A stretch of DNA of 64,000 nucleotides from Calamus simplicifolius (taxonomy: Eukaryota; Streptophyta; Magnoliopsida; Arecales; Arecaceae), in NCBI GenBank assembly GCA_900491605.1, contig UESW01004556.1, positions 122,640-186,639 of the forward strand, read 5' to 3'. Position numbers and translations under genes: made by a program. The notes below the pieces were generated by a model. It worked only from the letters and a program-made list of their open reading frames with translations. It was not told the DNA's origin and did no database searches. Positions 1 through 10,288 of this stretch are shown in pieces. Each line of letters begins with the position of its first letter. Position 1 is the first letter of the stretch.

Positions 1-2
1 TC

Positions 3-176
3 CGAAAGGCCTCTGTTTCCAAACCGCTGGAGCAAGGAAAGCTGGCGCCGAACTGGGAAGGCCTGTACCAGGTAGCAGAGATTATTGGACCGGGGACCTA
101 CAAGCTGCAGGATCTGGATGGGAAGCCCATTCCCCGGACTTGGAACGCGGACAACCTTCGCAAATATTATCAGTAG
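3..176 (+). CDS. Ty3/gypsy pol polyprotein, C-terminal end of integrase (partial)
   Basis: This is the last 57 codons of a gypsy polyprotein, open from the first full codon in the window to a TAG at 174-176. It reads as the SH3-like integrase tail: a NWEGLYQV segment, then GTYKLQDLDG, then a WNADNLRKYYQ end, which is the usual ending of plant gypsy integrases (family knowledge). The domain helps bind DNA during integration in the nucleus. No stop or frameshift is seen in this short piece. The start is outside the window. Confidence 0.93.
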   Translation, partial: RKASVSKPLEQGKLAPNWEGLYQVAEIIGPGTYKLQDLDGKPIPRTWNADNLRKYYQ

Positions 177-344
177 GGTATGTCCTCTTTGAATTCATTT
201 TTGCATGCCTCACTGCACGTTCCTGCTTATCTATTTCCTCAAAACCTGTCGCATGAGTCATTATGCACCATGTTGTTATGAATTGCAAGAAGAAACAGAT
301 ACTGCTTACCAATCCTCGGCACAACCGAGCTGCCTGTCTGAACA
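177..344 (+). other. Spacer between gypsy pol and the hairpin repeat array
   Basis: A non-coding interval within the gypsy element. No ORF of its own and no recognised motif. Confidence 0.6.
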
Positions 345-1480
345 GGAATCTTCGAACCTTGGCAGGGCCAAGTAAAATATTTCTCCGAACCTCGGCAGGG
401 CCGAGCAACAAATCTCCGAACCTTGGCAGGGCCAAGTAAAATATTTCTCCGAACCTCGACAGGGCCGAGCAACAAATCTCCGAACCTTGGCAGGGCCAAG
501 TAAAATATTTCTCCGAACCTCGGCAGGGCCGAGCAACAAATCTCCGAACCTTGGCAGGGCCAAGTAAAATATTCTCCGAACCTTGGCAGGGCCAAGTAAA
601 ATATTTCTCCGAACCTCGGCAGGGCCGAGCAACAAATCTCCGAACCTTGGCAGGGCCAAGTAAAATATTTTCCGAACCTCGGCAGGGCCGAGCAACAAAT
701 CTCCGAACCTTGGCAGGGCCAAGTAAAATATTTCTCCGAACCTCGGCAGGGCCGAGCAACAAATCTCTGAACCTTGGCAGGGCCAAGTAAAATATTTCTC
801 CGAATCTTGGCAGGGCCGAGCAACAAATCTCCGAACCTTGGCAGGGCCAAGCAAAATATTTCTCCAAACCTTGGCAGGGCCGAGCAACAAATCTCCGAAC
901 CTTGGCAAGTAAAATATTCTCCGAACCTCGGCAGGGCCGAGCAACAAATCTCCGAACCTTGGCAGGGCCAAGTAAAATATTCTCCGAACCTCGGCAGGGC
1001 CGAGCAACAAATCTCCGAACCTTGGCAGGGCCAAGTAAAATATTTCTCCGAACCTCGACAGGGCCGAGCAACAAATCTCCGAACCTTGGCAGGGCCAAGT
1101 AAAATATTTCTCCGAACCTCGGCAGGGCCGAGCAACAAATATCCGAACCTTGGCAGGGCCAAGTAAAATATTCTCCGAACCTTGGCAGGGCCAAGTAAAA
1201 TAATTCTCCGAACCTCGGCAGGGCCGAGCAACAAATCTCCAAACCTTGGCAGGGCCAAGTAAAACATTCTTCGAACCTCGGCTGTGCCGAGCAACAAATC
1301 TCCGAACCTTGGCAGGGCCAAGTAAAATATTTCTCCAAACCTCGGCAGGGCCAAGCAACAAATTCTCCGAACCTTGGCAGGGCCAAGTAAAATATTCTCC
1401 GAACCTCGGCTGGGCCGAGCAACAAAATCTCTGAACCTTGGTAGGGCCAAGTAAAATATTCTCCGGACCTCGTCAGGGCC
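345..1480 (+). repeat. Tandem array of two alternating hairpin repeats (about 33 + 31 bp)
   Basis: Roughly 35 units of two kinds alternate. Type A is CTCCGAACCTTGGCAGGGCC followed by AAGTAAAATATTT (about 33 bp). Type B is CTCCGAACCTCGGCAGGGCC followed by GAGCAACAAAT (about 31 bp). Each contains a perfect 6-bp inverted repeat with a 3-base loop: CTTGGC-AGG-GCCAAG in A and CTCGGC-AGG-GCCGAG in B. Alternation slips in places, with two A units in a row near 541-600, 1140-1200 and 1370. The array creates long open frames on the minus strand (up to 473 codons) and short ones on the plus strand; these are repeat artefacts. It lies between pol and the antisense ORF of the gypsy element. Confidence 0.9.
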
Positions 1481-1975
1481 GAGCTACGAATCCGCTGGGC
1501 CATGGCAAGGCCAGGTAAGAGTCATTCAGGCTAAAACCTCAGCGAAAAAGCCGAAGTATAGAGGCCTCGACCAAAGCCGAACGGCCCCCAAATAGTCCCC
1601 GAAGGACTTCGTCCGGTTTAAAAAACGAACGCGTTGAACAAAAACCGTAGATGCACAAAATGAAGCCACCATTGGCGAACCCCCTCTTGAGGCCGTTGAG
1701 CCCCACGTAATCGGCCAAAGGCCCCAAGCAGAGCTGGGGGATTCCCCTCTCTACTGCTAAAAACCTTTTGGGTAACGCCCCGATAACCCATCGTTCAAAG
1801 CCTATGTCAGACGCGCAAGAACGATGGAGCCATGCCAACACCCTGGTTCATCACACGGATCAAGGCCATAAACCCTTGAAAGAAGGGACTTCAGAAATAA
1901 GATCCATCTTTCATTTATAAGAAGAGAGATCACAGAGAGGCAGTAAAAAATAAAAACAAGATGGGAGGCCCTGAA
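1481..1975 (+). other. Non-coding part of the gypsy element between repeat array and antisense ORF
   Basis: No convincing coding region. Short remnants of the CTCGG/CCGAG repeat theme occur up to about 1520. The rest is unique sequence with only a weak 100-codon minus-strand ORF (1539-1841) of no recognised family. Confidence 0.5.
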
Positions 1976-2278
1976 TCAGAATTCGGAGTCACTCCCGGAG
2001 GCTAGCAGCTCCTCCAGGCGCTCCGTCAGGTCAGCCACCTACTGACGGAGGGACGCGATCTCCTCCCTCTGCCGGTCCATCAACCGGCGTGAGGCCTCCG
2101 CCTCCCTGACCGACACATCCAAGTATTCCTTGGCGATCCTCGTGAGCTGCTCGTTATTCGCAAAGGCCGACGCTAGGCTTTCTCCGTCAACAGTGACGGA
2201 GGTGCGCCTCCCCTTCGAATGCGGCAGGCTGTCAAGCGAGGAATGCGACCCAACTGACGATCGCCCTGGAGAGGCCAT
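1976..2278 (-). pseudogene. Antisense additional ORF of the gypsy element, coiled-coil protein, one nonsense codon
   Basis: Read on the minus strand from the ATG at 2276-2278, this frame gives a serine-rich start (MASPGRSSVG), then a charged, heptad-like stretch rich in Glu, Arg and Leu (about residues 45-98) that looks like a coiled coil, ending in an acidic tail GSDSEF at a stop at 1976-1978. A TAG at 2039-2041 interrupts it; the frame continues with the same character on the far side, so the TAG is probably a recent nonsense change. The open frame extends upstream to 2602 and an earlier start or a spliced exon cannot be excluded. Antisense extra ORFs between pol and the 3' LTR are known for some Tat-type elements; the function of this one is unknown. 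Confidence 0.55.
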
Positions 2279-2728
2279 TTTTCCTGAACTTATACCGAGG
2301 GATGGCCGAAACCAATGCTCCTCGATCGCATTTATACTCCCCGAGCAGGTATCTCTATCGGTCGCACCGTAGCCACCAACCCGTAAGAACTTGCCACACG
2401 TCGCCGTTTCAACGCTTGCGAAATCCAGAGTGTCGCGCCCCATCCCGAGCGAAGTCGATAAGCGCGAGCGGATTGCTCGGGAATTCCCCAAGCAAACATT
2501 TCCCGATCTGTCGGCCCTCGCAATAAATGCGTTCGGCACTTCCCCAAGCCTCTTAATGCTGGCCTCTTTTTCAGGAAATACGGAAGTCCGAGATTCGGCC
2601 ATTAACCTGTCCCCTCGGGAAGAGTGGCATCACCAATAAAAACGCAACACTATACCGCCCGTTCAAGCGCCACATGGACTTAACGCTATGGCCCACAATG
2701 ACAATTGAGTCGCTCCCTTGAGCCCGGA

Positions 2729-2990
2729 TCTCCGAACCTTGGCTGGGCCGAGCGAGCTGAATCTCTGAACCTTGGCAGGGCCAAGTAAAATATCCTCCGA
2801 ACCATGGCAGGGCCAAGTCAATGATCTCCGAACCTCGGCTGGGCCGAGCGAGCTATATCTCCGAACCTTGGCAGGGCCAAGTCAATGATCTCCGAACCTC
2901 GACAGGGCCGAGTGACAACATCTCCGAACCTCGGCAGGGCCGAGTGACAAAATCTTCGATCCTTGGTAGGGCCAAGACAAATACCTTCAA
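2729..2990 (+). repeat. Second block of the hairpin repeats
   Basis: Eight or so units of the same CTCCGAACC(T/C)(T/C)GGC...GCC(A/G)AG family as the large array, with different spacers (GTCAATGAT, CGAGCTATAT, GTGACAACAT) and more variable stems. Degenerate copies continue to about 3060. Confidence 0.8.
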
Positions 2991-3584
2991 AACTCGGCCG
3001 ACCCGAGTGACAAGTTCCCTGAACCACGACGAGAAAAAGTACGGATTCCCTGAACATCGGCCAAGGCTGACCCATGACAAACCGAGCCTCGGTAAGAGCG
3101 AAGCACAAAAATATCAGGCTTCTGACCAAAGAAAGGAGCATGCTTCGCTGAACGATCTCGGAAGCCACATCGTCGGGGCTCATCGCCATTAAAAGTGGTA
3201 CCAAACGAAAACAATAAACGTCAAAGAAGATGAAGGCCAGAACCCTTTTGAAAGCAAAACGGGAAGACACCGAGCGCACGCGCACATATATATATATACA
3301 CGATGCGGTCGTCACTTCGCTTCTTCGCCAAGGAAGCCACCCTGAAGGGGCGGGGCGTCTCATCCCAGGCATCCGGAATCGCCTCGATAAATGCCCGATC
3401 GATCGGGATTCGTAGCGTGGCGCAATCCCAACCATCGCTCATAGAGGATCCTTAGCCCCGAAGGCGGGATGGCCCTGTCGCATTAATTAGGGCATCATTG
3501 CGCGAGCTGTCTAAACCAAGATGTCCCATCCAGAACGCGCCATTCGAACTTGTACTCCCTACGCCCGAACCTACGCTTCAAACT
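2991..3584 (+). other. Gypsy non-coding region before the 3' LTR
   Basis: No supported gene. It holds a short (TA)n run at about 3287-3298 and weak shadow ORFs. The sequence leads into the polypurine tract. Confidence 0.5.
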
Positions 3585-3598
3585 AGGGAGTGGAGGGC
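3585..3598 (+). promoter_or_regulatory. Polypurine tract of the gypsy element
   Basis: A purine-rich run (AGGGAGTGGAGGG) three bases before the TGTTGAGG start of the 3' LTR. This is the expected position of the primer for plus-strand DNA synthesis in LTR retrotransposons. Confidence 0.75.
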
Positions 3599-3654
3599 AT
3601 GTGTTGAGGGGTAAAATCGTCATTACATTAATATCCGTGCGAGGCGGTTAAAGC

Positions 3655-3875
3655 TGACCTCCCCCCTTTTTGGTCCCTCCGGGCTTCCGTAGCTCGGCCC
3701 CTCCGGGCTTCCGTAGCTCGGCTCCCTCCGGGCTTCCATAGCTCGGCCCCTCCGGGCTTCCGTAGCTCGGCTCCCTCCGGGCTTCCATAGCTCGGCCCCT
3801 CCGGGCTTCAGTAGCTCGGCTCCCTCCGGGCTTCTCTAGCTCGGCTCCCTCCGGGTTTCTATAGCTCGGCTTCAT
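3655..3875 (+). repeat. U3 tandem repeats in the gypsy LTR
   Basis: About eight copies of a 24-27 bp unit of the form CTCCGGGCTTCCGTAGCTCGG. It lies in U3 upstream of the TATA box, where such repeats often act as enhancer elements (general knowledge, not shown here). Confidence 0.8.
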
Positions 3876-4168
3876 TTGCGATCCGCAACCTAACAGTTAC
3901 CTCCGCGGAACCTGATGCGAAAGAGCCCGAGCCTACCAGAACGGCATCCCAGACAAGGAATCATGTCGGGACGTGGCCTAAAGCCTATCGTAATCGCCCC
4001 AAGCCTACTCAACCCGATCTCGAGACATCAAGGAGCTCTCCCAGCCATCGATCTCTGAACAAACAGGGTACAGACTCTAACGGCCCCACAACGGCTTGAT
4101 TCTGTCCATCTCCGTATCATAACAACCTCCGGACCTTCTAGAAGGCGCTCAAGACCCAGGTGACAGTC

Positions 4169-4176
4169 TATAAATA
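4169..4176 (+). promoter_or_regulatory. Probable TATA box of the gypsy LTR promoter
   Basis: TATAAATA in a GC-rich LTR, about 570 bp into the LTR, followed about 50 bp later by a CT-rich tract. Fits a U3/R boundary promoter. Confidence 0.6.
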
Positions 4177-4227
4177 TCTGACTTGCAGATTCCCTCAGGT
4201 ATGCGACTCGAGACGAAACTATAGGGG

Positions 4228-4249
4228 CTCTCTCTCTCTCTCTCTCTCT
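4228..4249 (+). repeat. (CT)n microsatellite in the gypsy LTR
   Basis: An uninterrupted CT dinucleotide run of about 22 bp, downstream of the TATA box and so probably in the transcribed leader. Confidence 0.85.
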
Positions 4250-4499
4250 TGGGCACCCCATTGCTCCCGCCCTCTGGAGCCTCCGATTGGTCGCCTCCGG
4301 AGAGGTCTCCCGGAGAGATCCACCTACCCATTGTCTGGCTGATCGCCGATTTCTTCTCCACTGACTTGAGAGTCGGAGGGTCTTCCGCGGAGGGCCACCC
4401 CCAGCGTCCCCCTGCGTGTGGACTTCTTTTTGCAGGTCCGCCACCCTCTTCCTGGAGATCGACCGCGCCCGAGTCGGAGGACGGATCCCGGCGGCAACA

Positions 4500-4930
4500 G
4501 TATCGATCATATTTTACATTATTTTTTATGATAAATATATTGGTCCCATATTTCTGCATATATGATAAGGATCAATATATATAATTTTGTTCTAATATAT
4601 AGGTCTATATATGATTTAACAGCCACGTACTATATAATAGCTATTAATACAATATAAATATATGATAAATATTTTTGAGCCTAATAATCAAGTCTAATTA
4701 ACTTGATCGAGGTAGCTCATTTTTTGACATGATTTGAAACTGATTTCAAGCCTGCAATTGCCGTTAAAGCTTGATCTAATCTATTTTAGCTTCAAAATGA
4801 GAACGAGATCATAGCTCAAGCCAAGCTAAATGCAGACGTGAGACCGACCTGAATATATATGGCTGCGATTGGAGACTTAAACTCTCTCCACATAATACAA
4901 GTAAAAGGGGAAGGGGGAAACTTAATTTAC
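4500..4930. other. AT-rich non-coding flank between the gypsy LTR and the PME exon
   Basis: AT-rich sequence rich in TATAT motifs. It directly follows the splice donor of the pectin methylesterase exon on the minus strand, so it is probably the start of that gene's intron, into which the gypsy element went. Confidence 0.5.
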
Positions 4931-5744
4931 CTAAGTTGGCAGATTGTAAGGTCCCATTTTCTTGAGCATTGAGGTGTCCAGTGATGATTGTTGATTGCCA
5001 CCCTTCACCGACGACCATCAAGTTAGATTTTTGCAGATCAATTTGCACCTGTTCTTGATACACACCTCCCTTCACATAAATCGTATAATGATACGTGCTA
5101 TCGTTTGGGGCCCAATTTACTGCCTCCTGCACCGTCGTGTAATTTCCACTCCCATCAGCAATCACCACAACATCAGCTTGAAACTCAACTCCATGAGGAC
5201 CTTCCACAAACTTCTTGTCATGGTGTGGCAGCCACGATGGAAAGTCCGTGACTGGTTTCAAGATATCATCATCATGAAAAGAGGACGAGATGGCTTTGAG
5301 CACAGAGAGTGTAGTGGTTATAAGTGCCCTCGGGCCTCCTATGAGAACCAACCCCATAGCCGATTTGGCCGGCCCGTCGAGCTCATCAAGGAAAGTACTA
5401 TGATAGGTGAGCACCACGCTCATCCATGTTTGAGCGTCGATCCAAGCTCCTTTGGTGGCAGCTAAGGCTGAGTCGGTGACGTGAACGCGAGAGAGATCCA
5501 TTAAATTCATGTAGTTTCCAAGGGCAGATCGCCGTCGGCTTTCGCTGGTGTGACGGCGGATGTTGCTGGCCACAGTCTTGACGGCATTTATTCGGTCGAG
5601 AGATTTGTCGAGGATGATGGTGAGGATTTCTGTTGGGCTAGGCTGGGGTTTTCCGGCAATGAGAATGGCCTCGGTGAGTTGCAGGAGGCAAAGTCGCTGG
5701 CTGGAGCACATAAACCTCCGAAGGTTTGAAGTTAATGGGAGCAT
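4931..5744 (-). CDS. Pectinesterase/pectinesterase inhibitor, first exon (PMEI domain plus start of PME domain)
   Basis: The minus-strand frame encodes most of an N-terminal PMEI four-helix domain (about residues 1-165), then a linker ending FPSWLPHHD, then the start of the catalytic domain (ADVVVIADGSGNYTTVQEAV, IYVKGGVYQEQV, NLMVVGEGWQSTIITG), as in group-2 plant pectin methylesterases that de-esterify cell-wall pectin. The exon ends at a good donor (CTTAG/GTAAAT, revcomp of 4926-4931). The catalytic motifs (QDTLY, DFIFG, LGRPW) must lie in later exons, which are not in the window. A gypsy LTR begins 431 bp past the donor. The ATG at 5742-5744 follows residues in frame (AAKPCISDHP) that look like the cysteine-containing start of the PMEI domain, so the true start may be earlier. 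Either the gene is split by the retrotransposon or this is a fragment. Confidence 0.82.
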
Positions 5745-5924
5745 GTGATGAATGGGAGTTGTAGGGTGATCAGAGATGCAAGGCTTAGCAGCAAGCTTAA
5801 AAGGATAGAGTTTTTATGGGTCTTTGAGCTGAACTGAGTAAAAAAACTAGTCTTGGACAGTTATGTTCTTTAAGCAACAAGCCTAGCAACTGATAAGTTT
5901 TTTTTTTCATTTTTTTATTTGCAG
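5745..5924. other. Junction between the PME exon and the AP-4 epsilon fragment
   Basis: The PME frame stays open upstream to about 5810. The rest ends in a pyrimidine-rich stretch and an ATTTGCAG splice acceptor (5917-5924) belonging to the plus-strand AP-4 epsilon exon. No earlier AP-4 epsilon exon is found to the left, so two truncated genes lie head to head here. Confidence 0.6.
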
Positions 5925-5959
5925 ATTCATGAAAACCTCTCATTCCTGGAAGGTTTCGT
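5925..5959 (+). pseudogene. AP-4 epsilon exon, 5' piece split off by copia-1
   Basis: Starts after a TTTGCAG acceptor and encodes IHENLSFLEGFV, cut after base 5959 by the copia-1 insertion. Its last five bases, TTCGT, are repeated at 11404-11408 on the far side of the element, so the coding sequence resumes at 11409. Confidence 0.7.
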
Positions 5960-6215
5960 TGTTGGGATTGTTTCCAACTCAGATTATTTTGGGAAGAGAA
6001 ATCAAGGAAGAAGAAGGGTTTTCTCTCAATAATAAAATTGATCTATTACGTTTCATTAAGCACATCACTATATAAATATTGTTTCTTGTTTCTACGGATA
6101 AGCATAATCCTCTTATGATCTTATCCATCTAATACTATCCTATCAAATCATAAAAGATAGGCTCTTTATTTAAAAAAACTAACTCTAACAAACTAACAAC
6201 CATTATCTTTTAACA
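5960..6215 (-). repeat. Copia-1 3' LTR
   Basis: 256 bp. On the plus strand it starts TGTTGGGATT and ends TCTTTTAACA. Matches 11149-11403 with about 11 substitutions. A TATATAAATA motif lies in its middle (about 6068-6077). The adjacent purine tract is AAAGGGGAG on the minus strand (6216-6224). Confidence 0.95.
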
Positions 6216-9213
6216 CTCCCCTTTAATGGTTGTTCTTGGATACCCATAAGATCTCTAAAGTGAATGAATTTCTCCTTGGGTAGTGCCTTGGTGAATATGT
6301 CTGCAATTTGGTCTTCAGTCTTCACATACTTGACTTCAATTTCTTTTTCTTCTACCACACCTCTAATGAAATGGTACTTGATTTTGATATGCTTGGTGTG
6401 GCTATGATATATAGGATTCTTTGTCATAGAAATAGTAGATTTGTTGTCACATAGCAGAGTAGTAGCTTCTTCTTGCTTTTCACCCATTCTTCAAGTATTC
6501 TTCTCAACCAAATTATTTGTTGAGCTGCCAAAGTTGTTGAAACATATTCTTCTTCAGAAAAGATAATGCCACTGTATCTTGCTTCTTGGATGCCCAAGAT
6601 ATGATACTTGATCCATAAAAGAATGCATATCCTAATGTGCTTTTCATGTCATCAATACTTCCAGCCCAATCACTATCACAAAATCCAACTAATTTCATCA
6701 TATCATTCTTGTTTCTTTCATATATGATCCCATAATCTTTAGTACCTTTGATGTATCTCAAGACTCTTTTTGCTTGTCCAAAGTGAATATTACTTGGCTT
6801 TTGCATAAATATGGAAAGTAAACTTGATGCAAATATTATGTCTGGCCTTGTAATTGTTAGATATAATAAGCCTCCAATAATGCTTCCGTATAATTGTGCA
6901 TTTGCTTCACCACTTTCATCTTCTTTCATCAACTTATCATTTACCACAAAAGGTGTTTCAACACTATTGCAATTTTTCATGTTGAATTTTTTGAGAATGC
7001 CTTCTACATACTTCTTTTGACTGATAAATATACCATCTTTTCTTTGACTTATTTCAATTCCCAAAAAATAATGAAGCAAACCCATATCATTCATTTCATA
7101 TCTTTTCATATTTCACTTTTGAAAGTCAAGATCATATTCTCATTGTTACCAGTAATAATTAAATCATCAACATAAAGAGAGACAATGAGAATATCATTAC
7201 CTTGCTTCTTCACATAAAGTGTTGGTTCACTTGGACTTTTTAGAAAACCTTTTTCATTGAAGTAGGTGTCAATTTGAGAGTACCATGCTCTGGGTGCTTG
7301 TTTCAGCCCATATAATGCTTTCTTTAACTTGTATACCTTATTTTCTTGACCTTTGATGATAAAGCCTTGAGGTTGTTCAACATAAATTTCTTCTTTTAAT
7401 ACTCCATTCAAGAATGCAGACTTTACATCTAGTTGATGTAGTTTCCAACTTTTATTAGCTACTATAAAAATAAGAGTTCTAATTGTATCATGTCTAACAA
7501 CAGGTACAAAAGTTTCTTGATAATCAATATCAGGTAATTGAGAGTATCCCTTTGCTACTAATCTTGCTTTGTGTCTTTGAATATTCCATCTGGATTGTGT
7601 TTTGTTTTGTAGATCCACTTCAAGCCAATGACTTCCTTATCACTTGGTTTCTTCACTAATTCCCAAGTTTTATTTTTCTCAATCATATTGATTTCTTCTT
7701 GCATTGCCTTGTTCCACACTTCTTCATGCATAGCATTTTCATAAATTTTAGGCTCAATCATGCGAAATTACAAAAAGCATAAATGTCACTTAACCTTCTC
7801 ATTTTATAGGAGTAGAACTTGAAGATGGACTTGAACTTGGAGAAGTTTGTGGTAAACCTTCAACCTCATTTTCTTCATTTTGAGCATCATAGATTTCTTC
7901 ATCAAGAGGAATAATATTTTCTTCATCTTTCTTTTGCTTCCAATCCCAAGCAACTTTCTCATTGAAAATAACATCTCTTCTTATGATCACTTGATTTTGC
8001 TTCAAGCTAAAAAGTCTGTAACCTTTTGATTTAGAACTGTATCCAACAAATATACATTTTTTACTTCATCAAGTTTATGTCTCCTTTCCTTTGGAATATG
8101 TGCATAGCACACACATCCAAAGATTTTGAAATGCTTCACTAAAGGCTTTCTACCATGCCAGGCTTCAAATGATATCATATTTTGAAGAGCTTTTGTTGGA
8201 CATCTATTCATAAGATAAACTGTTGTATTTACTACTTCTACCCAATAAGAATTTAGAAGGCCTTTGTCTTTGAGCATAGATCTAGACATCTCAATAATAG
8301 TATGATTCTTTCTTTCTGCAACACCATTTTGCTCTGGTGTATAGCTAATAGTCAATTGTCTTTGTATACCATCATCTTCACAAAATTTCTCAAATTCATT
8401 TGAATTGTATTCACCACCTCTATCACTTCTCAGCACCTTGATATAATGCCCACTTTGTCTTTCCAAATGATTTTTAAACTTCTTAAAGATAAGAAATGCC
8501 TCTGATTTATGTCTCATAAAATATACCCATATCATCCTTGAATAGTCATCAATAAAAATAATGAAGTAGATGTTACCTGCATGAGAAGGAGTTTTCATAG
8601 GCCCACATATGTCAGTATGAATAAGCTCTAGTGGTGCTTTAGCTCTCCATACATGCTCTTTTGGAAATGCCTCTCTATATTGTTTTCCAAGTGCACATCC
8701 TTCACAAGGTTCTTCCTTTTCATGTATTGTTGGTAGACCATACACCATATTCTTTTGATATAAACTTCTCAAACTTTGAAAATTCAAGTACCCAAACCTT
8801 TTGTGCCATAACCATGACTCATCATTTACCTCCATCTTCCATGCAGCATCCTTTGCATAGTGCAAAATAAGAGGAAAACTTCTATTTTTCTCCATCTTGA
8901 TATTTGTCATAAGTTACTTTTTCATCCCTCTATCATATAACTTGCAAACATTATCTTCAAAGTGAACCATATGCCCATGCTCAATCAACTGTCCAATACT
9001 CAAGAGATTTTGCTTCAAATCTGGAACAAGTAAAACATCATGAATAAATTTTCTTCCTTTCTTGGTATTGATTTCAATTGTGCCTTTGCCTCTTGCTTGA
9101 ACTATTGCACCATTGCCCATCTTCACTTGTAAAATTGAAGAACTGTCAATATTCATAAAAATAAACTTGTCACCAGTCATATGATTGCTGCAACCACTGT
9201 CAAGATACCACAT
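6203..9213 (-). pseudogene. Copia-1 pol: protease, integrase, reverse transcriptase, RNase H
   Basis: In order on the minus strand: protease with the LDSGCSNHMTG active site (9213 downward); integrase with a GAG-pre-integrase HHCC zinc region (HKRF..CEGCALGK) and core acids in HTDICGP, RSDRGGEYNSNEF and GVAERKNHTI (8910-8002); reverse transcriptase with WKLHQLDVKSAFLNG and the YVDDLI catalytic motif (7618-7106), continued by the LHYFLGIEI segment (7109-6513); RNase H with LLCDNKSTISMTKNP and a KALPKEKF end (6487-6203). The frames are broken at about 9213/8910, 8005, 7618/7560, 7109 and 6500. The stop codon lies inside the 3' LTR. Confidence 0.92.
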
Positions 9214-9268
9214 ATTATTACTTTGCTCTTTTGCAGTTTGACATGCATATAGTGTGCTTTGCTGACCT

Positions 9269-10288
9269 TTATTTTCTTTGAGAAGTGTGCTTGTTCATTT
9301 GCTTTGTATCTGCAATCTTTTTGAACATGTCCAAACTTTTTGCAATATAACATTGAGGTTTTCCCCTAAACCAGCAATCTTTTTCAACATGAGAAGACCT
9401 TTTACATATATTGTACCTTTGTTGAGTACTCTCATCATATTGCCTTTTTGAAAAATTATTTCTTTGCATTTCTCTACCTCTTCCTTTCATATTTCTTCCT
9501 CTTCCCCTATTTTGGTTTTTACCTCTGAATGACTCTCTTTTGACTGAAGCATGACTAGATTATTCTTTTTGAGAATTTTTATCAACCACTTTGAGTTTAG
9601 ATTGAAAGGCACTTTCAATTGATGATTCTTTTTGCCTAAACAATCTTTGCTCATGAGCTTCAAGAGATCCCATTAATTCATGAACACTTAATTCAGAAAG
9701 ATCTTTAGATTCTTCAACAATTGCAACTATTGTATCAAATTTTGGAGATAAACTAGCCAAGATTTTTCACATATTCTTTGCTCGGTAATGGTTTCACCAT
9801 AGCTCTTCATTTGATTAACAATCTCCGTGATTTTGGAGAAGTAATCCTTTAATTTTTCATTTTCTTGCATTCTCAAATTATCTAATTCTCTTCTTAGAGT
9901 TTGAAGTTTGATAGCTCTTACCTTTATGTTGCCTTAAATTCCTCCTGCAAGATATCTCATGCCTCCTTTGATTTGGTAGCTCTAATAATTCTGGGAAATT
10001 TTTTTTCAATTTGGTGGCTCTAATAATTCTGGGAAAATTTTTTTCAGATACAGCTTGTTGGATGAAGAACAGGGCTTTGGCATCCTTCTTTTTGTAGTCC
10101 TTCAGTTGCTCTTTCTGATTATTTGTTGGATTAACTGGGTCTCCGTACCCGTTCTCAACTAGATCCCATACTTCTTATGAAATAAAAAGGTTTTTCATCT
10201 TGATGCTCCAATAATCATAATTTTCTCAATAAAAAATAGGGATAGAAGGCTGATGAATATTCATACCAATATTGTTTGGGGTTGCCAT
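9269..10288 (-). pseudogene. Copia-1 gag
   Basis: It starts at the ATG at 10286-10288 (MATPNNIGMN) and shows the copia gag (UBN2) fold: a YDYWSIKMK segment, a SKEAWDILQEEF segment, and LASLSPKFDTIVAIVEESKD. A zinc-knuckle-like part (CKRSSHVEKDC, about 9360-9410) has lost its first Cys. There are early stops near residues 21 and 35 and several later frame breaks. Gag forms the virus-like particle in active relatives. Confidence 0.8.

Larger units (their letters stand above)
1..4499 (+). mobile_element. Ty3/gypsy LTR retrotransposon, 3' portion (Tat-like layout)
   Basis: The window opens inside this element. In order it holds the integrase C-terminal end of pol (to 176), a long non-coding stretch of tandem repeats, an ORF on the opposite strand, a second tandem block, a purine-rich tract and the 3' LTR (3602-4499). 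The 5' LTR, gag and most of pol lie upstream of the window. More than 3.4 kb between pol and the 3' LTR, with an antisense ORF, is the layout known from the Tat group (Ogre, Grande, Retand); that assignment is an inference from layout, since reverse transcriptase is not in view. The putative target duplication after the LTR is GTATC (4500-4504), which needs the left end to confirm. The element lies about 430 bp beyond the splice donor of the pectin methylesterase exon. Confidence 0.85.
3602..4499 (+). repeat. 3' LTR of the gypsy element
   Basis: It starts TGTTGAGGGG directly after the purine tract and ends GGCGGCAACA, giving TGTTG..CAACA ends. Length 898 bp. It contains a U3 sub-repeat block (3655-3875), a TATA box (4169-4176) and a TC microsatellite downstream (4228-4249). 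The other LTR is outside the window, so the limits rest on the ends and the tract. Confidence 0.8.

Noticed and set aside
345..1480. CRISPR-like look of regular repeats
   Set aside because: Spacers are not unique, the units are one tandem family, and this is a plant retrotransposon.
82..1503. 473-codon minus-strand ORF and its overlapping partners
   Set aside because: It is made by the tandem hairpin repeats; all frames show the same short peptide repeats and no domain.
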